DNA from: Rhynchopus sp. YZ270_cl-10
Taxonomy: Eukaryota; Euglenozoa; Diplonemea; Diplonemida; Diplonemidae
Length of the DNA: 64,000 nucleotides
Assembly: GCA_964035575.1 (NCBI GenBank)
Contig: OZ037851.1
Location: 124,001 to 188,000, forward strand
Reading direction: 5' to 3'
The notes under the pieces are model-generated. The model ran no database searches, was not told the DNA's origin, and was given only the letters and a program-made list of their open reading frames with translations. Shown here piece by piece: positions 21,567-33,042 of the stretch; the first letter of the stretch is position 1; every line of letters begins with the position of its first letter. The translations under genes and the position numbers were made by a program.

Positions 21567-21665
21567 GACTTGAAATACAAAGCCCTCTCGTGAACAGTGT
21601 ACCTTGGTACATGACCGGCTGTACCACCCAACCATGCAGTCCTACATCCATTTCGTAGTTTACAT
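21567..21665 (+). repeat. H3 repeat
   Basis: First of a family here called H3: GACTTGAAATACAAAG, CCCTCTCGTGAACAGTG, TACCTTGGTACATGACCGG, then CATCCATTTCGTAGTT. Other copies are at 39579, 46561 and 50567. TACCTTGGTACATG can fold on itself. Confidence 0.7.
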
Positions 21666-21685
21666 CTGATATAAAAAATAACAGA

Positions 21686-22120
21686 TTAGGGTATCCTCCA
21701 GTCTGGTGTTGGGCTTGCCGAGGCGGATTCTGGGACAGGTGGGCGGGAGAGGAGCAGGGTGTCGAGGGTAGTGTTGAAGGCGCGCATGCCTGTGGCACGT
21801 TGTTCGAGGAGGCTTTGGTAGTGTTGCTTGGCTTGCGACTCGTCCATATGACGTGTCTCGCGTTGCCAGTCGTGTTTGAATGAAGATGACTCAATAGGGT
21901 CGGTCCACGTCTCCCATTGGCGCTGCAGAACATCGTTCACCTGCTCATGCACCGCCACCAGTGGTGCCACGTCCTCTGCCGCAGCGCCTTCATACCGCAA
22001 GTACTCCAATCTCACCACATTGCGCAACGACAGCATGCTCGTGGCACGTTCCTCACCTGCCAGGTGTTCCCTTGCAAGACACAGCGTACGTCGATACGCA
22101 CTCCATATTTGTGGGTTCAT
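21686..22120 (-). CDS. LYR-motif-like small protein (probable mitochondrial assembly factor)
   Basis: 144 aa from the Met at 22120, which lies just 3' of a pyrimidine-rich ACACACACCTCAG acceptor-like sequence; the frame continues upstream but without coding character. The start MNPQIWSAYRRTLCLAREH fits the LYR family pattern (aromatic-Arg pair then a helix), followed by a conserved-looking helix with VRLEYLRYEG and VHEQVNDVLQRQWETW. LYR proteins bind acyl-ACP and help assemble respiratory complexes or deliver Fe-S clusters. The canonical Leu-Tyr-Arg is here AYR, so the call is tentative. Length suits the family. Confidence 0.6.
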   Translation of the reverse strand: MNPQIWSAYRRTLCLAREHLAGEERATSMLSLRNVVRLEYLRYEGAAAEDVAPLVAVHEQVNDVLQRQWETWTDPIESSSFKHDWQRETRHMDESQAKQHYQSLLEQRATGMRAFNTTLDTLLLSRPPVPESASASPTPDWRIP

Positions 22121-23138
22121 TTTCTGAGGTGTGTGTGGGGGGAGGAGGGAGAGGAGCGAGAGGTGACAGTGATCATCTGCCATGTTCATCTGCCAGTTCC
22201 GCTGGGGCACGGCAAAATAGTAGTGTGGTTGTCAGCAAGATTCTTGACGCTGATTCCCCCTTTTGCTTCATGGAAGGTTGTAGCACAACACTGGTTTGGT
22301 CCTCCTTAGTAACCTAGCCGAAGTTGTATTCAAGGTTTTGAAGAATGTGTGGGGGGGTTTTTTGTTTGCTGTATTTTTTTCCCGAAACGGAGATAGCAGA
22401 AGATAGTTCATTTGTTTTCAGTTTTTCCTGACCGCAAAACCATGGCCGCACTGACCTGCGATACCCCACGAGGGAGTGGCAGTGAAGGCGGTGACGGGCG
22501 GGAGGGCGAAGTAACAGAAAACAATGGTGGAAAAGTTGTTGTGTGTTCAGTGCTGACAACCTTACAACAGATATCAGGATCAAAAAAAAAAAGCACTTCA
22601 GATGAGTAGCCTCGCATAGGTGCAAATCATCTAAAAACAGAGAATCCCACACATAGTGAACTACATAAAGTTGCATTTTTTTTTTCCAAAAAAAGAAAGA
22701 AAAAAGGCAAAAGAGAAAAGTTTGTGAGATGAACGTAATACGGTGCTTAGTCATCTTGAAAAGAAAAGAAAAAACGGGCCACTCTGCACATCCGTCTTCA
22801 ATAAAACAATTGGGGAAGTTAATAAAAATAAACAGGTGAACACAAGGGATGGATGGGGGACACGCGGTGCTTTAAAAAAATAAAACATGTTGAAAAATAA
22901 AGGGTGTGTCTCAGATTCACGCACACCACATCAGTTTTTTCTTCAAATTTCAAAAAAAAAAATTACACAAAAACTCGAAACACCACAAAAGAGAATGAGA
23001 AACAAAAACCTGGTGGGGGAAACAAAAAAATACGTTTTGTTTTCTTTTTTCTTTTTTCTTTTTTAAATTTGCTTTTGTTCCCTACCAAAATTTTCATTTT
23101 AATGTTCCTCTCTCCCTCTCTCTCTCTCTCTTTCCTCT
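22121..23138. other. Intergenic region with low-complexity runs
   Basis: About 1 kb. Contains an H1-like hairpin at 22727-22757 and a CT-rich run at about 23107-23140. No gene is seen. Confidence 0.6.
22727..22757 (+). repeat. H1-like hairpin repeat
   Basis: Left GAGATGAACGTAA, right GCTTAGTCATCTT; weaker stem than other copies. Confidence 0.45.
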
Positions 23139-23813
23139 CTACTGGGAGCAACCTGGTGGCTTGGTGCCCTTGTAGGAAGCGCAAACGGTGAGGAGGAGAA
23201 GGTTGGTGTCGGTCACTGCGTTTCCGTTGACGGTGATGTACGGGACTCCAGGGTGTCCTCCAGGGATGAGGGCGGTCTTGCGCGCCGCTTCAACGAGGAG
23301 GCGGTCGGCGAGAGTCCCCGAGGCACACTCCTGCACCTTGGCGTAGTCGAAACCAGCTGCCTTTGCGCACGACTCCGCAGGCTGACCAAGGTACTCCATG
23401 CAGTACATGAACGGCATGTACTTACCAGCGTCGTTGGCGGTCTGGTTCTTCACACAGTTCTGCACGATGTTTCCTGTGCACTCTCCGTCGCCGTGCTGGC
23501 ACACAATGTCCCCAGAGTAGCAATCCGACGGCGCCACAGCCACACCACACTTCGCATCCCAGCAGGTCCTAATCGAGGCGTCGTAGTGCCCCTTCTTGCC
23601 ACCACACTCCGTGGTGATGAAGAATGCGTTTCCCCATGGCACGTAGTCGAAGTTCATGATGTCCAACAGACCCTGCGCGGTGAGCGTCTTGTTAACAGGT
23701 CCACCCATGGCCTCCTTGCAGAAAGGGCAAAGGCTTTCTCCGTAGAAAACAACATCAACCTTGTCGGCGGCAAAGCAGGTTGCGACCAATGCGGCAAGAA
23801 CCAAGACACGCAT
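23139..23813 (-). CDS. GILT: GILT-type lysosomal thiol reductase
   Basis: Single exon, 224 aa, the usual length. Signal peptide MRVLVLAALVATCFA is followed by the thioredoxin-like core. Active site is C29-P-F-C32. The family signature CQHGxxECxxNxxxxC is complete at 105-120. GILT enzymes reduce protein disulfides at acidic pH in endosomes and lysosomes, suiting a phagotrophic cell that digests prey protein. The C-terminal half keeps the cis-Pro region (PGVPYITVNG). The start is the only Met giving a signal peptide. Confidence 0.96.
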   Translation of the reverse strand: MRVLVLAALVATCFAADKVDVVFYGESLCPFCKEAMGGPVNKTLTAQGLLDIMNFDYVPWGNAFFITTECGGKKGHYDASIRTCWDAKCGVAVAPSDCYSGDIVCQHGDGECTGNIVQNCVKNQTANDAGKYMPFMYCMEYLGQPAESCAKAAGFDYAKVQECASGTLADRLLVEAARKTALIPGGHPGVPYITVNGNAVTDTNLLLLTVCASYKGTKPPGCSQ

Positions 23814-23910
23814 AGTGAAAGAAATGGGTTGTGGTTTGGCTAAGAAGGAAGGGTGTTGTTAAAGGGAAGGGGGGAAAGAGGGGGAGTGTGTTGATTAAAG
23901 AAAGGTTTAT

Positions 23911-23945
23911 AAGATGATCCTAAGCCTCTCGTGCTTAGTCACCTT
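23911..23945 (+). repeat. H1 hairpin repeat, near-consensus copy
   Basis: Left AAGATGATCCTAAGC, loop CTCTCGT, right GCTTAGTCACCTT. It lies 98 bp upstream of the GILT ATG on the opposite strand. Confidence 0.75.
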
Positions 23946-23980
23946 ATCATATTATTGATTAAAAGGTACGTTGTATTTGT

Positions 23981-24033
23981 GAAAATTTGGTTGTAATAGG
24001 TGTAGTCACCTGAGGATGCACTCCACTATTAAT
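23981..24033 (+). repeat. H4 repeat
   Basis: Variant TTTGGTTGTAATAGG, GTGTAGTCACCTGAGG, ATGCACTCCACT. It follows the H1 copy by 36 bp. Confidence 0.6.
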
Positions 24034-24720
24034 TTTCCCAAGTGAGAAACCGCGTCATATAAAAAAAGAATAACCGCCCGACCAGACATTGTTTCACTGG
24101 GATTGTCGAATCTCAGAGAACGCTGCAGAGAAAAGAAAGTGAAGAGGAGAGAAAAAACAAAGGGGGGGTGGGGTTGTTGCGCTTTTTTTTTTTAGAGTTG
24201 TTTGTAGCATGACTGTTGAGTTTTGTTTTGTTTTGATTTGTTTTTTTTGTTTTTTTTTTTGCCTTTTTTTTTCGCTGTGCTTGTACTCCAAAAAAGGTAG
24301 GATTTTATTTGCATTCCCTTTTTTGGCTTTTTTTATTTGTCAGGCTTCGTCAGTGTTACGAAAATGGAAAAAAAAGAGTTGAAGGGTGGATGTAACTTTG
24401 AAGCGCATCCACGCGTCTCCAATTTAATTAGTGCAAAAGTTTTATTTTATCTGACTTTTAGTAGGCCTGTATGGCAATGGTACTGTTTGGAGGCTCCCTA
24501 ATTTTGTCAAAATGGTAAAAATGGTAGGAATTTCGGGGGGATTTTTTCGGGGGGAAAAATAGTAGTGAGGGTATAGGAAGTAGAGAAGTTTTCTTTTTGA
24601 AAAATTCTTCTAAAAACGCACACTTTTCCTCAGGCACATGACCTAAATAGCTGTAAAAAGACTGAAATTTTGACAAGTTTTTCTCAAACACGGTAATCTG
24701 AGGTTTTCCTTGGTCAAAGA

Positions 24721-25067
24721 TCACCCTGTCTCGCCACTAGAAAGGTGTTGGCTTGTTCAGAGAAGTGTATTTGGTATACCCCCAGATGGCCAACATACCC
24801 GAATCTTGCGTCTTCGGTGCAAGTCGCTGCTGCTGCTCGCACCAACATCACAAGCGCTACGGCCGGTGGTGTCTCGTCATGTGGCGGTTGCACCGCCGTT
24901 TCCTCCTCTGCTACCTCTATCGTGAGCTGCGAGATCAGCCCCGATAGAGTGCATGCAGCTGACACCAGGTCGGCCGCAGCATACCACTTTTCCTCAGTCA
25001 CCGCCTCATCCATCATAGCCCGCGACTGAGCAATCGCCATATCATATCTCCTTAAAAGGAGAGACAT
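24721..25067 (-). CDS. Unrecognised small helical protein
   Basis: GC-rich coding frame on the gene strand from the Met at 25067 (MSLLLRRYDMAIAQSRAMMD). I prefer a two-exon model, 25067-24799 and 24736-24721, removing a 62-nt intron with donor GTATGT and acceptor TTTCTAG; this gives 94 aa ending RFGGGETG. Unspliced, the frame ends at 24714 with about 117 aa. The body is Ala-rich and helical (KWYAAADLVSAACTLSGLIS, VALVMLVRAAAATC). No domain recognised. Confidence 0.55.
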
Positions 25068-25893
25068 ATTCGCGTGTAGTATGGTGGGAGAGGGCAAGCC
25101 CCCTCCCTTCCTCCAATGAAGTATAGATTTTTTTTTTTCAATCACGGGTTGGTAAAGATCTTCGGCAAACCCGGGTTTAAAATTTCGGGTTTAAAATTTT
25201 GCGCTATTGGGTTCCCCAAGACCCCGCCCAGGGATCGAAATTTTTCTGGAAAAATAGGGAGCCTCCTTTTATGCTTTTTTTTTGCAAATTATCTGAACGA
25301 CTCCTTTCACTACTCGGGGAAGTAGGTCGCAGAAAAACTCTTTTTTTCTTTTTTTTTGCCTATTTTTTTCCTATTTTTTTGCCCTATAATTTGTTACCTT
25401 GTTATGTTCGTTCCAAAATAAAAAGGTCTCTTTTAAACGTTTCGTTTGCATTTGTTTTGTTTTGTTTGAAACATTGTTGGAGTAGTGTAGTTGCCTCGGT
25501 TGTGTTGCCACAGGTGTGCAATCTCCACTGTCCTTGTTTTGTTTTGTTTTGTTTTGTTTTTGCTATTGCATGGAAAATACTCACCAACAGGTGAGTGGGT
25601 TCTTCTTCGACTCAATGTCACCAAAAAGAGCTGGATACTGACAGACATTTTGGTATTGCGTTTTTTTTTTTTTCTTATTTTTGTTGTTTGGTGAAATTAT
25701 ACTTCTCCTGGATCAAAGAAACAGCAAACACAGAAAGCTACAGAGAGTAAAAACAAAAAAAAGGACGTAGCGTTCTGGGCGGTTCTTTTACTAAAAGAAA
25801 TACAAAAAAAAAAATCTAACAAAAGAATCACAAAAAAAACCACGCTTGCAGTACAAAGCCCAAAGGGTATGACTAAGAAAAAAAAAGTGAAAA

Positions 25894-25938
25894 GTCTTTG
25901 TGAAATGAAGCCTTGTTGAGCTTCACAGACGTCACCTT
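25894..25938 (+). repeat. Divergent H1-like hairpin
   Basis: GTCTTTGTGAA and GCTTCACAGAC pair around GAAGCCTTGTTGA, followed by the H1 end GTCACCTT. Confidence 0.4.
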
Positions 25939-26138
25939 GAAAGAAGGAAGAGCCAACGTAAAAGTCATACACAGCCCCCTCCAGAGGAGGCTCGTTACAT
26001 AAAATGGTAAGTCTGAATACGTTACAATTTTGTATTTCTAAGTTTCCGAAAATTGGTCCACAATAGGGTCATTGCGCCGTTCAACAGACATCACATCTCA
26101 TCTTGGAATTCAAGGAAATTCAAAAAAAAGGGGGGCAA

Positions 26139-26213
26139 GTTATTGATGCAGGTTGATTGAAGGCGTTTGCTTTGCAGGCACCTCTGACTGACCCACCTCT
26201 CATGACAGCCCCA
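26139..26213 (+). repeat. H5 repeat with internal insertion
   Basis: GTTATTGATGCAGG is split by about 26 bp from GGCACCTCTGACTGACCCACC and GACAGCCCC. The insert ends TTTGCAGG, repeating the break point, as a small duplication would. Confidence 0.5.
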
Positions 26214-27025
26214 CAAAAAATACGTTATTTTCCCTTATTCTTCTTCAAATATTTATTTTCATCTGATGGGATTCCTGTGGACACAAAAATAATGCGGTAC
26301 ACCAACATCCCACCAAAAATCCGCTTTTTTCTCGACGATGTGTCACCCCCTCCTCATCCCTCCTTTTTTGGTAAAACCAGCAGGAATAATGCTAAAAACC
26401 CCTTCTTTTTGCGATAGAACCTTTAGGATCCACTCTCTCTCAAAGAACAAATTAATATCATTATTCTTACTGTTTTACCAAACAGTACACATTTAAGGGT
26501 GGAATATGTACTCTAATAACAGAAGGAAAAAGTGTGATACTATCTCAAACCTCTTTGTGTTCTCATCATGAAGAGGAGAAACCTATGCGACGGTTACGCA
26601 AAAGCGATAAAGAAAACTTTTGTTGTTGATGTGAAGGCATCAAAAAGACACACGTCCTTAGTCATGAAAATAAGACACACAAAATAATGAAAAAGAAAAA
26701 AAAAAGGTTGGTGAAGTAAACCAAAAAAAGAGATATGGGGAAAGGATGGTCGGGATAAAGGGGTTTTTTTTGTGGGAAGAAATTTTACTCAGGAAAAAAA
26801 ATGTTCCTCCCACTCGTTGTTTTATTTTTTTGTGATTTTCATTTCGTTCGAAATAAAGAGAAAAAAGACATAAAAAGACATAGTGCAGAAAAAAAAAAGG
26901 AAATAGAAAAAAGGGGAAGTGGACCATGAACCTTTTAAGAAATAGTATGGCCTGCCACCATTTAAACGTATCTCATAAAAGGGAACAAAGAAAGCGGGGA
27001 AGAGATTTAAAAGAAAAAAAAGGAT

Positions 27026-27060
27026 AATTATTGATGCAGGCATCTCCGACTGTCCGACTC
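27026..27060 (+). repeat. H5 repeat, truncated
   Basis: ATTATTGATGCAGG and CATCTCCGACTGTCCGAC only. Confidence 0.5.
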
Positions 27061-27090
27061 CCCCCCAAAGAAAAGGGGGGAAAGAGATGT

Positions 27091-27126
27091 GAGATAAAAC
27101 CTAAGCTGCATGTACTCTGCTACCTT
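27091..27126 (+). repeat. H1 hairpin repeat, degenerate
   Basis: GAGATAAAACCTAAGC then CTGCTACCTT; the right arm is poor. Confidence 0.4.
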
Positions 27127-27262
27127 TTGGAAAAAATACAAAATAAGAATATGCGATTCGGCGCACACTCTTCATTATGCATGCGCTACACAAACCAACC
27201 TCCCACCCAAAACGACACATCGAGCGCTAACGCAAAACCTTACAGAAGCGTATAACGTTTTT

Positions 27263-27312
27263 TGAAAACTTGGTTGTATTAGTGTAGACACCCGAGGATG
27301 AACTCCACAATA
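27263..27312 (+). repeat. H4 repeat, near-consensus
   Basis: GAAAACTTGGTTGTATTAG, GTGTAGACACCCGAGG, ATGAACTCCAC. Confidence 0.7.
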
Positions 27313-28449
27313 AATTTTTTTTTCCCCTTTGCAAAAAAATATATCTGAATGCTTTTTAAGGTGACGTGCGAATGTGGTATCATTTTTTTGAGGCAATTTC
27401 TTGCATTTTATTGTTTTTTAATGAACCTCTGCACGCACGAAGGACCTGGATCAAATTCTCCTTTTAAAATTGCTTTAAAAATAAGATCATGGGGGAAAAC
27501 GCTTACAGCGCAGCCCTCTGGAAGCACCCATTCAATGATGGGATCCAAAAAAGGCCAGCCCACGTCAAAAAAAAAATGGTTAAGTTATATAGACAGGAAC
27601 GTATCCTGCCACTGCTTTTTTAGGGGGTGTTATGAAAAGTTTTAATATGCCACTCACTGTTTACCACAATAACGCGTTTTTTTTATTTTCTAAAATTCCC
27701 TGTAGAATGTAGCCAGCATCCTCAGGGAAGATGCCCATGTAGTATCACTTAAGCAGTGCCTACATGATACCCCCTGGCTAGGGAAGTGGTCAGAACACAC
27801 TGTCATGACGCACAATAGGAAAAAAAGAAGAAGTTCTAACCCAAGAGCTGACCAATAGCGAACCCGCTTGACAGACAGATCTGACAACAAGAAGTTCCCC
27901 TTTTTAATAATCTTGTTTTTTTTTTGTGTCGCTGCCATCGACGTCTTCACTAGGGAGGGAGGGTTGAGATTTTTTTTTTTTTGTGCGCACAAGAAGGTCG
28001 TTCACTGGCTCTGTATACAGTTACGCAATCAGTACCAGGAAATTATTGAAAGAGTTCATTACAGTTTTCGATCGGAGAAGCGGGAAAGGGAGGGACACTG
28101 CTAAAAGACACCAAATGCGCAGTACCACGTGAGGAGGGGGGAGAAGGGGGAACTCGGGAGGTACGTCCTAGTGTGAATGCCCAAAGCACCTTCTGTCACG
28201 CGCGTTTTGCACTATTTTATGCAATAGTTTGATGCGTCACAGAACAACTCAGTTGCGCTGTGCCTTCGAGAAAAGGGGAGAGGTTTTTTTAAAATTGGAA
28301 GTGATGGGCTTGTTGGTTCAAAAAAATAGGGGGTGATAGGAAAAATGGATAAAGAGAGAGAGAGAAAGAAACATAAACGTTTTTGAACGATGAAATGGTC
28401 TCACTATGGGAGCATGCATCTTTCAAGAAAAAGAGAAAGAAAAGTTGGT

Positions 28450-28486
28450 AAGATGAATCTTGAGCCTCGCTGTGCTTGGTCACCTT
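28450..28486 (+). repeat. H1 hairpin repeat
   Basis: Left AAGATGAATCTTGAGC, right GCTTGGTCACCTT, loop CTCGCTGT. Confidence 0.6.
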
Positions 28487-29235
28487 TTGTGAATAAATAT
28501 ATACTTAGCAAACGTTCATATCAGATCATTCTTGAGCAAATACAAACAAAAAAGTTTTAAATAAAAAACTGAACCCAGAAACCAAAAAAAATTGGTGAGC
28601 GTTTAAAACACAGAAAATGTTGCATTGTGTGTGATGTTTTATACCGACAATCACTGTACACCTGCTGGCATACTCAATGTTGGTATAAATGCAGATCGTC
28701 CTTTTTACTTTATTGTTGTGTCGACAATCGCCTAAGGACCCGCTTGGGGAACCATATTTTTTTTTTTTCCTTTAAAAAAATTGACAATGGGCAGCCACGC
28801 AAGAGGTTGGTTCTTGAACACACAATATAGATCGCAGTGTTCGCCGAATCAGCCAGGTGGTGCAAATCATCGATTTTTTTTAATTATTGGTAAGGGTCAT
28901 AGGGGCTCTCAGAGATGGGCTGTGTGTGGCACGACACTGGATGCTACTGACACGATGACACGAAAGGAGCAATGAAGCATGACAGAGACGGGCAATTGCG
29001 TCTCACAGGACAGAACATTGCAGTGAGGGGTAGGGGGGGGTGAGATAAAGTGCATGACTTCAACGGCAGCTAAATAATGATTAAAAAAAAATAGTCAAAT
29101 GCATGACGATCACAAGAGAGTGACTATCTGGTGCAAAAAAAAAAAGATCTATGGTCATTTTTCGTACATAAAAGAGCGGAAGGCAAGCCACGAAAAAGTT
29201 GATTTATAAAAAGAACCCAAAAGTAAAAGAGCTTT

Positions 29236-29264
29236 GACGAATGCCTCATGCGTACACACATCTT
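29236..29264 (+). repeat. H2 hairpin repeat
   Basis: GACGAATGCCTCATGCG then TACACACATCTT. Confidence 0.5.
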
Positions 29265-29403
29265 TTAAAAAAGAAACACTTGAAAAATGTGGATCGGGAA
29301 GGGAAGGGAAACGGTACACAAAACATCCGAAAAAAGAGAATATGATCCTTTTTTGCAAAAGGTAGTTTAAACGTATGATAGCTCCTCACCCCCAAAGTGT
29401 TGA

Positions 29404-29440
29404 CAGGATGAATGTGTGCCTCGTGCATACATTCATCTTG
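29404..29440 (+). repeat. H2 hairpin repeat, best stem
   Basis: Left CAGGATGAATGTGTGC and right GCATACATTCATCTTG pair almost fully over 16 bp, loop CTCGT. This copy shows that the right arm has followed the left arm (ATTCATC instead of ACACATC). Confidence 0.75.
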
Positions 29441-29858
29441 AAGGAACAAATGATAGTATTATCTAAGAAAACCTAAAAAAAAAAATCCGCATTTTGTTAT
29501 CTACACGTATTTTTGCTATAAAAAAACACCAAAAGTGTCACTTTGTCGTTCCCTCACCCCCCTTCTTGTAGTTTTGATGCGTTGCATTGTTGACGCTTCC
29601 ACACGAGCACGGTTGGGTGAGTGAACGAAGTGACACTTTCTGCTCACAAAGTGTGCGTAAAAAGAGAAAAAAAAAACCAACAGCGAACAATGGTTTTTTG
29701 CTCAAATGTCTCCTGGCGACATTTACAGACAGTTTTCATAAAATGCGGGCCTCTGTTTTGCAGATAATCCGTCTTTAATTGGAATTTTTTAAAGGTGCGA
29801 CTTGCATTCTACACACTATACGTCTGAAGAACAAAACAAATAGAAAAGAAAACGTTGA

Positions 29859-29883
29859 AAGATGAATGCCTCTGCACACATCT
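29859..29883 (+). repeat. H2 hairpin repeat, short
   Basis: AAGATGAATGC, loop CTCT, GCACACATCT. Confidence 0.55.
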
Positions 29884-30068
29884 AATTAAATAGAAAATAG
29901 TGGAGTAAGAGATAGAGAAAAAAAGAAGACGTTGAAAAAGAAGAAAAATGGTACACTAGGCCTCTCAAGGAGACATGGTGCACTGGAAAGGTAGAAGGAG
30001 AAAACTGCCGACAATTGAAATACGTCTTTTGGAAGAGAACGGCAGAGACAAATCAAAGAAAAGTTTAT

Positions 30069-30103
30069 AAGATGAACCTAAGCCTCTCGTGCTGAGTCAC
30101 CTT
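30069..30103 (+). repeat. H1 hairpin repeat
   Basis: Left AAGATGAACCTAAGC, loop CTCTCGT, right GCTGAGTCACCTT; preceded by GAAAAGTTTAT as in several copies. An H2 copy follows 18 bp later. Confidence 0.7.
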
Positions 30104-30120
30104 AGCAACAACAATTTGAA

Positions 30121-30149
30121 AAGATGAATGTGCCCCACTCGCACATCTG
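30121..30149 (+). repeat. H2 hairpin repeat
   Basis: AAGATGAATGTGC, CCCACTC, GCACATCT. Confidence 0.6.
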
Positions 30150-30196
30150 AAAAAAAAATAAAACCCCCCCTAAAAATCCTAGAATGTGGTTGTCAT

Positions 30197-30895
30197 CAGA
30201 GCCCGCGGACCTCCCCCGAAAATTAATTATGCACCCCCTTCCAACCCCCGTCCCGCCCAAAAAACAAAAAAAAAAAAAACCTCTCCCGAGCTTTCTCCGC
30301 TGACAAGCTAGTCACAGGAAGAAGAAGATCAAAACTCGGTCGAGCCCGGGCGCGCTTCGCGCGCCCGGGTCCCCACCCCAGCTCAAGTTGGGGGCCTCCG
30401 GCGGAATGTGAGAATTGCTCGGTTATCCGACGGCGGAGTTCGGCACTTTATTGATATTTGCACCAGGCACACATGGTGCACGAATTATCAGTAACCTCAG
30501 TTTTTTTTTACAAAAGAAACGGCGGTATGTCACCCAAAGGTTCCAAGCGAAGCCACGGTACGCAACATTTCAAAAAAAATGCGCTTAAAATTGTACATTT
30601 TTACAGGCAAACAATGTCACGGGAATGGTGTGATGCAGGCTTGCGCCGCAGGCGCACGGTACGCTACTTTTTTCCTTTCGCCGTGCTGCGTGCTTCCTTT
30701 TCCTTCGACGTTTGACCAATTGAGTCCGGCTCGATGGTATCTCAAAAAATTCCCCATAATATGGGCCCCTCCTCCCCCCCCAAAAAAAATCCAAAACCCC
30801 CGTCCCTGGACGGGGGTTTGGGACGGGGGTCGGTTTTTGGAAAATAATTGACCCCCGTCCGGGACGGGGTGAACGGGGGTGTTCCGCGGACTCTG
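30197..30895. mobile_element. Non-autonomous hAT element E1 with 8-bp target-site duplication
   Basis: Flanked by direct repeats GTTGTCAT at 30189-30196 and 30896-30903. Terminal inverted repeats are CAGAGCCCGCGGACC on the left and CAGAGTCCGCGGAAC on the right strand-reversed, continuing into CCCCCG. CAGAG ends with an 8-bp duplication are the hAT hallmark. Subterminal ACCCCCGTCC motifs repeat at both ends, as expected for transposase binding sites. The 699-bp body has no transposase but shares about 120 bp (30545-30670) with the hAT relic at 17 kb. An 11-bp perfect GC hairpin lies at 30345-30369. Confidence 0.88.
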
Positions 30896-32409
30896 GTTGT
30901 CATGGTTGGCCAAAGCCGGAAAAAAAAAATCCCGATGCGTTTTTGTGTTGCACAGAAAAAAAGGAGGAAATGCTATTTTGGGTTGGTTGTTGATATATCC
31001 CCTAAAATATCTCCCAAACGGACACAGAAATTGCTTCTACTAAATATGCTTCAAGACTGTTGTTGCAGGGATCTGTCAGCTCGCAACGGGGTGAATACTT
31101 ATTTATTTTCCATTCTGCAGTTCATCGTGTCCGGTGGGACATGAACTGTGGGGGTCTTATAATATGAACCTTATTCCCCTGTACACTGTTCTTCTTAGAT
31201 AAACTATGCACCCAAATACGAATTGATATTTAAAAAAAAAAACTGTTGGAGTGCTTCCCGCAATTTTTCCACCCAGCCATATCGTGTAGGCTGAAAGTGA
31301 ATGAGCTAACAGCCTGAGTTGATAACCAAAAAGAGAAAAATAAACAGTCATGACAAACGCGGAGAAAGTAGAGAGTATCAGTAAAAGGATTCGTTTGTGC
31401 GTAAAGTGTATAAAATATTCTGTGGTGATATTTTTTATTACAATACGCTCCCACTGACTACCTTGGCCGTGAAGAAGGAAGGGGCGAAGTTATTCGGTAA
31501 CTTTTTCGGCACCTAAAATCTGGAAAAAAAAGAAGTTATTTGGGAAAATGCCTATTATTAGGGGGGGAACTTATTCGGGGGGCCCCTTCAGACAACAAAA
31601 GGTGTGTGCCAAATATCCCAAAAAAAAAAAAACATACAAACCTTGGTACCCCGGGTAAACAGGTCTCTGGATCTCATGGGGGTATGGGGTGAGCATTCAA
31701 TAATTTAATTGTAGCGGGGGGAAACAACAAAATTAAATTGAAGAAGAAAAAAAAGACCGCAGGTAGGGGATGGGAAGCTAGCAGACACAATAAACCTAAA
31801 AACACACACACACATGAACCGTCATGGTGCAGAAGAAGTTAGATTCATATACTTTCAGAAGAAGGAAAAAAAAAACATCAACAAAAAAAATTGAATGCAA
31901 AACGATTGAAACGAATACTGACAGAAGAGAAAAATGTATAAGAAAAAAACAGCACACAGATGGTAAAGATGGGAAGAGAAGGTGAGGAGGAGGGGGGGGG
32001 GCGGGGAGATCCAGACAAACACAAAGGATACAGATTGTTCCCCACCCCCCAAAAAAAATGATAAATAATGGCAATCGTAGTGAACTAGGGGTGTCCTTTT
32101 TTTTTTGCCGGGCAATATTTTGCTCGGTACAGAACCCTTTTCAGCTTTCTTTGCTCTGTTTTCCCTACAGGGCACGTCAACGGTTCATTCGACAAAATAA
32201 GATTGTTTTGAACAAAATAACCGAACGTTTTTTTTTTTTTTTTGTCCAAAAAAGATTTTTATTTTACAAAAGTCGTCAATTTGCTGTCAGAGATGTACAC
32301 TTTGCTTGTGGGAAAACAAAATGGGGAGGGGGTCGGGGGGTGTGTGTTCAGAGGAAAATTTTTCTTTCACAGAAAAAATAAATAAAAATAATTCGGTATG
32401 GATGATGAC

Positions 32410-33042
32410 CAGGGTGTTTCCTAATTTCGGAACTTTTCCGGAAAATTTCGACATCCGGAAGCAAATTTTTTCCCTGAAGAAACGGTAGGTTTTCAGGCCC
32501 AAAACACACCGCGAATGGCATTTCCGGAATCCGTCCGCGCTGTGGTGGGGTCAATTTGCCGAAATGGCCAAGTTCTTGGTGTTGGTCAAAATGAGTGTAA
32601 GGAAAAGGGGACCAGGTAAATCCCACAACCCAGATTTTCTCTCCCTGATCCTGAAAACATGAAAATGCCCGAAAACACCGGCATTTGCATTTCCGGAATC
32701 CGCCCGTTCTGTGGTGGGGTCAATTTGACGAAATGGACAAGTCCTTGGTTTTGGTCAAAACCCGTCAGTGTAAGGTAAAGGGGGCCAAGTGTTTGCCTGT
32801 AGAAACTGGTAGGAACAGGCAGCGCCGCAGGCGCACGGTACCCAACATCGGTGAAAATAAAAATTCCCGAAAACTGCTTTATTTGAATGATTGGAGCGAT
32901 CCAGAACAGCGAACATACTTCTTTCGGGAAAATACCAAAACATAAGCACTTTAAATACGTCCCTAATTTTTTCCCGCAAATTTTTTCCCTGGCCAATTTT
33001 TTCCAAATCCCCGGAAGCGGAAGCAAATTAGGAAACACCCTG
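32410..33042. mobile_element. Non-autonomous hAT element E2 with 8-bp target-site duplication
   Basis: Direct repeats ATGATGAC at 32402-32409 and 33043-33050 flank terminal inverted repeats CAGGGTGTTTCCTAATTT. Inside, an approximately 80-bp unit (GGAATCCG, CTGTGGTGGGGTCAATTTG, CGAAATGG, CCTTGGT) occurs twice, at about 32510-32590 and 32685-32760. The block GCGCCGCAGGCGCACGGTAC (32822-32841) is shared with E1 and the 17-kb relic. No coding capacity. Confidence 0.88.

Noticed and set aside
23911-23945. H1 hairpins as tRNA or tRNA-derived fragments
   Set aside because: Only one stem-loop is present, with no acceptor or T-arm features.
30345-30369. Strong GC hairpin as a transcription terminator
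   Set aside because: It lies inside a transposon-like element, far from any gene end, and no T run follows.
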